A stretch of DNA of 8,774 bases from NCBI GenBank assembly GCA_964431205.1, contig CAYSIX010000182.1, forward strand, positions 1 through 8,774, in the 5' to 3' direction. The notes beneath the pieces are model-generated. The model was not told the DNA's origin, did no database searches, and saw only the letters and a list, made by a program, of their open reading frames with translations. The DNA is from CAYSIX01 sp964431205 (lineage in GTDB: Bacteria > Planctomycetota > Phycisphaerae > Phycisphaerales > Phycisphaeraceae). The position numbers were made by a program, and so were the translations under genes. Shown one piece after another: positions 6,404 through 8,774 of this stretch (within the stretch, counting starts at the first letter, position 1; every line of letters starts with the position of its first letter).

Positions 6404-6451
6404 AAAAAACCCGGCGTCGTATACGGCGCCTCTACGGAGTATATGAGAGGC
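6404..6451. promoter_or_regulatory. palindrome and overlapping inverted repeat in the divergent intergenic region
   Basis: Positions 6413-6430 read GGCGTCGTATACGGCGCC, an 18-base palindrome with a single mismatched pair, centred on GTATAC. An overlapping inverted repeat has arms GCCTCT (6428-6433) and AGAGGC (6446-6451). On the minus strand the palindrome is followed by GGG and six T residues (6404-6409), so it could be a weak terminator or attenuator ahead of the unknown gene. It could equally be an operator for the divergent promoters or part of the recombinase's attachment site. No convincing -35/-10 pair was found, although TATACG and TATATG occur at 6420 and 6440. Confidence 0.4.
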
Positions 6452-6483
6452 AGACCCGGTTGTTAAACATGGGGTTGGCAATC

Positions 6484-6693
6484 ATGCCGCGATCTTGCTT
6501 CTCTGATCATGCCCAACTCAGCCCCACCCGCCGCCGCGAGGAGGTCGCCGACCTGCTCGCCCGGGCCGTGGTCCGCCTGCACGAAAGGGCGGCGTTGCAC
6601 AAGTTGCCCACATCGGGGGGAGAGAGGCCGTTTGGCCTTGATTTCGGGGCCGAGATCCCGCTCAGTGTGCCACGGAAGGACCACAACGGTTAA
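6484..6693 (+). CDS. small hypothetical protein at the head of the recombinase operon
   Basis: This ORF of about 69 residues has the core LSPTRRREEVADLLARAVVRL, predicted helical, then a variable stretch and a tail ending in LSVPRKDHNG before a TAA. From memory, similar small unnamed ORFs with an SPxxRxxEVAxxLAxxxxRL core and an LSV...G tail often precede DUF2924 and serine-recombinase genes, which is the arrangement here (36 bases to the next ATG). The start is uncertain: ATG 6484 is used, with GGGG nine bases upstream, but in-frame ATG 6469 and TTG 6460 are also possible. The function is unknown; an accessory role in recombination is only suggested by position. Confidence 0.55.
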   Translation: MPRSCFSDHAQLSPTRRREEVADLLARAVVRLHERAALHKLPTSGGERPFGLDFGAEIPLSVPRKDHNG

Positions 6694-6729
6694 CCACCCG
6701 AAGGCGTGGAGATGCCGTAGAGGACGAAC

Positions 6730-7242
6730 ATGCCCGAACCGCTGAACATCCAGGCCGAGCTCACCGCGCTGGACGGAATGACGCCGACCCAGCTGCGCGA
6801 GAAGTACGAGGAGGTCTTCGGCGAGCCCACCCGGAGCGGCAACCGCCGGTTCCTGGTCAAGCGGGTCGCGTGGCGCCTCCAGGCGAACGCCGAGGGCGGC
6901 CTGCCCGAGCGCGTCCGCCGCAAGGCCCTCGAGATCGCCCGCGATAGCGACCTGCGGACCACCATCCCCCGGGGCCTCGCGACCGCCGGCGAGGGCCACA
7001 CCGTTGATCGATCGGCACCGGCAGCGAGACGCGCCCTACCGGCGCCCGGCACGCAGCTCACCCGCGTCTATAAAGGCCGCACCGTCGCCGTCACCGTGCT
7101 GGCCGACGGGTTCGAGCACGCCGGCAAACGCTACCGCTCCCTCAGCGCCGCCGCGAAGGCGATTACCGGCACCCATGTCTCCGGCCACGCGTTCTTCGGC
7201 CTCGCCAAGCGCCGCCGGCCCGATCAGGAGGCCTTGTCGTGA
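6730..7242 (+). CDS. DUF2924 family protein
   Basis: This 170-residue basic protein matches the DUF2924 pattern. Residues 9-52 contain AELTALDGMTPTQLREKYEE, then RFLVKRVAWRLQ; residues about 106-158 contain TRVYKGRTVAVTVLADGFEH, then RSLSAAAKAITGTHVSG and HAFFGL. The family has no established biochemical role but is very often encoded directly upstream of site-specific serine recombinases, as here, so it may be a recombination accessory or directionality protein (inference). AGAGGA (6719-6724) lies five bases before the ATG. The stop overlaps the GTG start of the recombinase in GTGA, so the two are translationally coupled. The linker (residues 80-105) is low-complexity and poorly conserved in appearance. 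Confidence 0.88.
   Translation: MPEPLNIQAELTALDGMTPTQLREKYEEVFGEPTRSGNRRFLVKRVAWRLQANAEGGLPERVRRKALEIARDSDLRTTIPRGLATAGEGHTVDRSAPAARRALPAPGTQLTRVYKGRTVAVTVLADGFEHAGKRYRSLSAAAKAITGTHVSGHAFFGLAKRRRPDQEALS
7226..7230 (+). promoter_or_regulatory. ribosome binding site of the recombinase GTG start
   Basis: AGGAG ends eight bases before GTG 7239. It decides the start of the recombinase, whose catalytic motif begins only eight residues later, and lies inside the last codons of the DUF2924 gene. Confidence 0.7.
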
Positions 7243-8681
7243 CCGTCCGCTGCGCCGTTTACACCCGCAAGAGCACCGAGGAGGGCCTCGAGCAGGACTT
7301 CAACTCGCTCGACGCCCAGCGCGAGGCGGCCGAGGCCTACATTGCCAGCCAGCGCGCCGAGGGCTGGACGGCGCTGGACACCCGCTACGACGACGGGGGC
7401 TACTCCGGCGGCAACGTCGATCGGCCCGCGTTCCAGCGTCTGCTCGCCGACGTGCGCGACGGCCGCGTCGACGCCATCGTGGTTTACAAGATCGACCGCC
7501 TCTCCCGCTCGCTCATGGACTTCGCCCGGATCATGGAGGAACTCGACCGCCGCGGCGTGGCGCTGTGCTCGATCACGCAGCAGTTCAACACGACCACCTC
7601 GATGGGCCGGCTGACGCTGAACATCCTCTTGAGCTTCGCCCAGTTCGAGCGCGAGATCATCTCCGAACGGACCCGCGACAAGGTCGCGGCGATGCGGCGC
7701 AAGGGCAAGCTCTGGGGTGGCAGGCCGGTCCTGGGCTACGACGTGGCCCGACCCCCGGAGTCGCCCGGCGGATCGAAGCTGGTGATCAACGAGGAGGAGG
7801 CCGATCGCGTCCGGCGCCTGTTCGAGCTGTACCTCGAGCACGGCGCCATGATGCCGGTGGTCGAGGAGGCGGCGAGGCTGGGCTGGACCACGAAGCGCTG
7901 GACCACGCGGGCGGGCAAGCAGCGGGGCGGCGGGCCGATCGACAAGGGCCGCCTCTGGCGGATCCTGACCAACGTGACCTACATCGGGAAGGTGTCGTTC
8001 GAGGGCGAGGTCTACGACGGCGAGCAGGACGCAATCGTTCCCACGGACCTGTGGCAACACGTGCAGGCGAAGCTCGCTGGCAACGGACACGCGGGCGGCC
8101 ACACCCCCGGCCCCCGAAGCGCGAACGGCGCTCGCTCCGACGAGGCGCTGCTCCGCGGGCTGCTCGTCTGCAAGGCCTGCGCCTGCTCGATGTCGCCGAC
8201 GTACACGGCGAGGCGGACCGCCGATGGTGTCCAGAAGCGATACCGCTACTACGTCTGCCACCGCGCGACGAAGCAGGGGCGGAGGCGCTGCCCGTCACCG
8301 TCGCTGCCGGCCGGGGAGATCGAGCGGTTCGTCGTGGACGAGATCGCGGCGGTCGGGCGCGACCCGGCGATCCGCGAGCAGGTGCTGGTCCGGGCCGAGG
8401 CGCAGTTGGCGGCCAACGGCAACGGTAGGGGGAGGCCGTCCCTCGATCGCGATGGTGCCGTCGCGGCGCTGGCCGAGTTCGAGCCGCTGTGGCAGGCGCT
8501 GTCGCCGGGCGAGCAGCGCTGCCTGATCCAGCTCCTCGTGGAGCGCGTGGTGTTCGACGCCGCGAACGGCCGTGTGTCGATCACGTTCCGCCCGACCGGC
8601 ATCGCGACGCTGGGTGCCACAGACGACGAAGTCACGGAGGACGAGGCCACCGAGCCCGTCGTCGAGGAGATCGCCGCGTGA
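7239..8681 (+). CDS. large serine recombinase (resolvase/invertase family), probable integrase
   Basis: This 480-residue enzyme should cut and rejoin DNA at attachment sites through a covalent serine intermediate. Residues 1-150 are the resolvase catalytic domain: CAVYTRKSTEEG with nucleophile Ser12, SLDAQREA (23-30), DGGYSGGNVDRPAFQRLL (52-69), KIDRLSRS (84-91) and FAQFEREIISERTRDK (133-148). Residues about 160-280 are the recombinase DNA-binding domain (GGRPVLGYD; LWRILTNVTYIGKVSFEG). A zinc-ribbon follows, with C311, C314, C340 and C351 (VCKAC and YYVCH). The C-terminal part (355-480) is short and acidic, with only a modest helical stretch, so the protein is at the small end for large serine integrases. 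The GTG start is supported by AGGAG at 7226-7230. It overlaps DUF2924 upstream and another ORF downstream, each by four bases. It is most likely the integration and excision enzyme of this element. Confidence 0.95.
   Translation: MTVRCAVYTRKSTEEGLEQDFNSLDAQREAAEAYIASQRAEGWTALDTRYDDGGYSGGNVDRPAFQRLLADVRDGRVDAIVVYKIDRLSRSLMDFARIMEELDRRGVALCSITQQFNTTTSMGRLTLNILLSFAQFEREIISERTRDKVAAMRRKGKLWGGRPVLGYDVARPPESPGGSKLVINEEEADRVRRLFELYLEHGAMMPVVEEAARLGWTTKRWTTRAGKQRGGGPIDKGRLWRILTNVTYIGKVSFEGEVYDGEQDAIVPTDLWQHVQAKLAGNGHAGGHTPGPRSANGARSDEALLRGLLVCKACACSMSPTYTARRTADGVQKRYRYYVCHRATKQGRRRCPSPSLPAGEIERFVVDEIAAVGRDPAIREQVLVRAEAQLAANGNGRGRPSLDRDGAVAALAEFEPLWQALSPGEQRCLIQLLVERVVFDAANGRVSITFRPTGIATLGATDDEVTEDEATEPVVEEIAA
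8664..8670 (+). promoter_or_regulatory. ribosome binding site of the ORF after the recombinase
   Basis: GAGGAGA ends seven bases before GTG 8678. Together with the GTGA overlap with the recombinase stop it supports the GTG as a real start. Confidence 0.6.
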
Positions 8682-8774
8682 GCCCCCCGGACCTCACCAT
8701 CGACCGCCCGTTCCGCCTCGCCACCGCCGACCACGGCCGCCGGACGATCGAGCGGCCCGACCCGGAAGGTGCGT
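8678..8774 (+). CDS. start of a further ORF coupled to the recombinase (partial)
   Basis: An open frame begins with GTG at 8678, overlapping the recombinase stop in GTGA, and runs off the right edge after 32 codons. The visible residues include PPDLTIDRPFRLATADHGRR and then TIERPDPEGA. I cannot assign a family from this alone. From memory, small putative DNA-binding proteins with a Pro/Arg-rich linker and a predicted helix-turn-helix often follow the recombinase in DUF2924-recombinase operons, and this N-terminus would fit such a protein. That is a weak inference. Confidence 0.6.
   Translation, partial: MSPPDLTIDRPFRLATADHGRRTIERPDPEGA

Noticed and set aside
6463..6999. 178-codon minus-strand open frame
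   Set aside because: It overlaps the small ORF and the DUF2924 gene in antisense and has no motif support.
7224..8261. 345-codon minus-strand open frame, with 7004-8428 plus in another frame
   Set aside because: Both are shadows of the serine recombinase, which carries all expected motifs.

Overview
The window is a GC-rich piece of a mobile element, either a prophage or phage or a phage-like integrative element. It has a replication/regulation arm on the minus strand and an integration arm on the plus strand. High GC, GTG starts, many overlapping start/stop codons and the mix of gene families suggest a high-GC Gram-negative-type bacterium. From memory, the combination of a sigma-70-like protein, a primase-helicase, and DUF2924 with a serine recombinase is seen in planctomycetes and alphaproteobacteria; the sequence alone does not prove either host.

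Left arm (minus strand, read from about 4000 down to 1): a structured leader (3807-4001) precedes a short sigma-70-like factor (3267-3806). It is translationally coupled (TGATG overlap) to a large primase-helicase of the NrS-1-like PrimPol/SF3 type (607-3267). A possible 24-residue ORF (531-605) follows, then the start of a ParB-domain protein (1-475, cut by the window edge) of the kind usually fused or adjacent to a phage DNA methyltransferase. Together these look like an early/replication operon. An intrinsic terminator sits just before the sigma gene's ribosome binding site, with a crossing inverted repeat, which suggests transcription attenuation.

Middle: a 738-codon minus-strand gene of unknown function (4071-6287) has its own terminator (4002-4029). 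It carries a possible zinc-binding Cys/His cluster and a C-terminal winged-helix-like segment. It lies between the replication and integration modules and is the best candidate here for undescribed cargo.

Right arm (plus strand, 6484-8774): a small ORF, a DUF2924 protein, a large serine recombinase and the start of a further ORF form a compact operon, the last three joined by 4-base GTGA overlaps. The recombinase is the likely integration/excision enzyme. The short divergent region (6288-6483) holds a near-perfect palindrome and a smaller inverted repeat. No tRNA, rRNA, CRISPR array or insertion sequence was seen, and there is no gene-free stretch longer than 300 bases.
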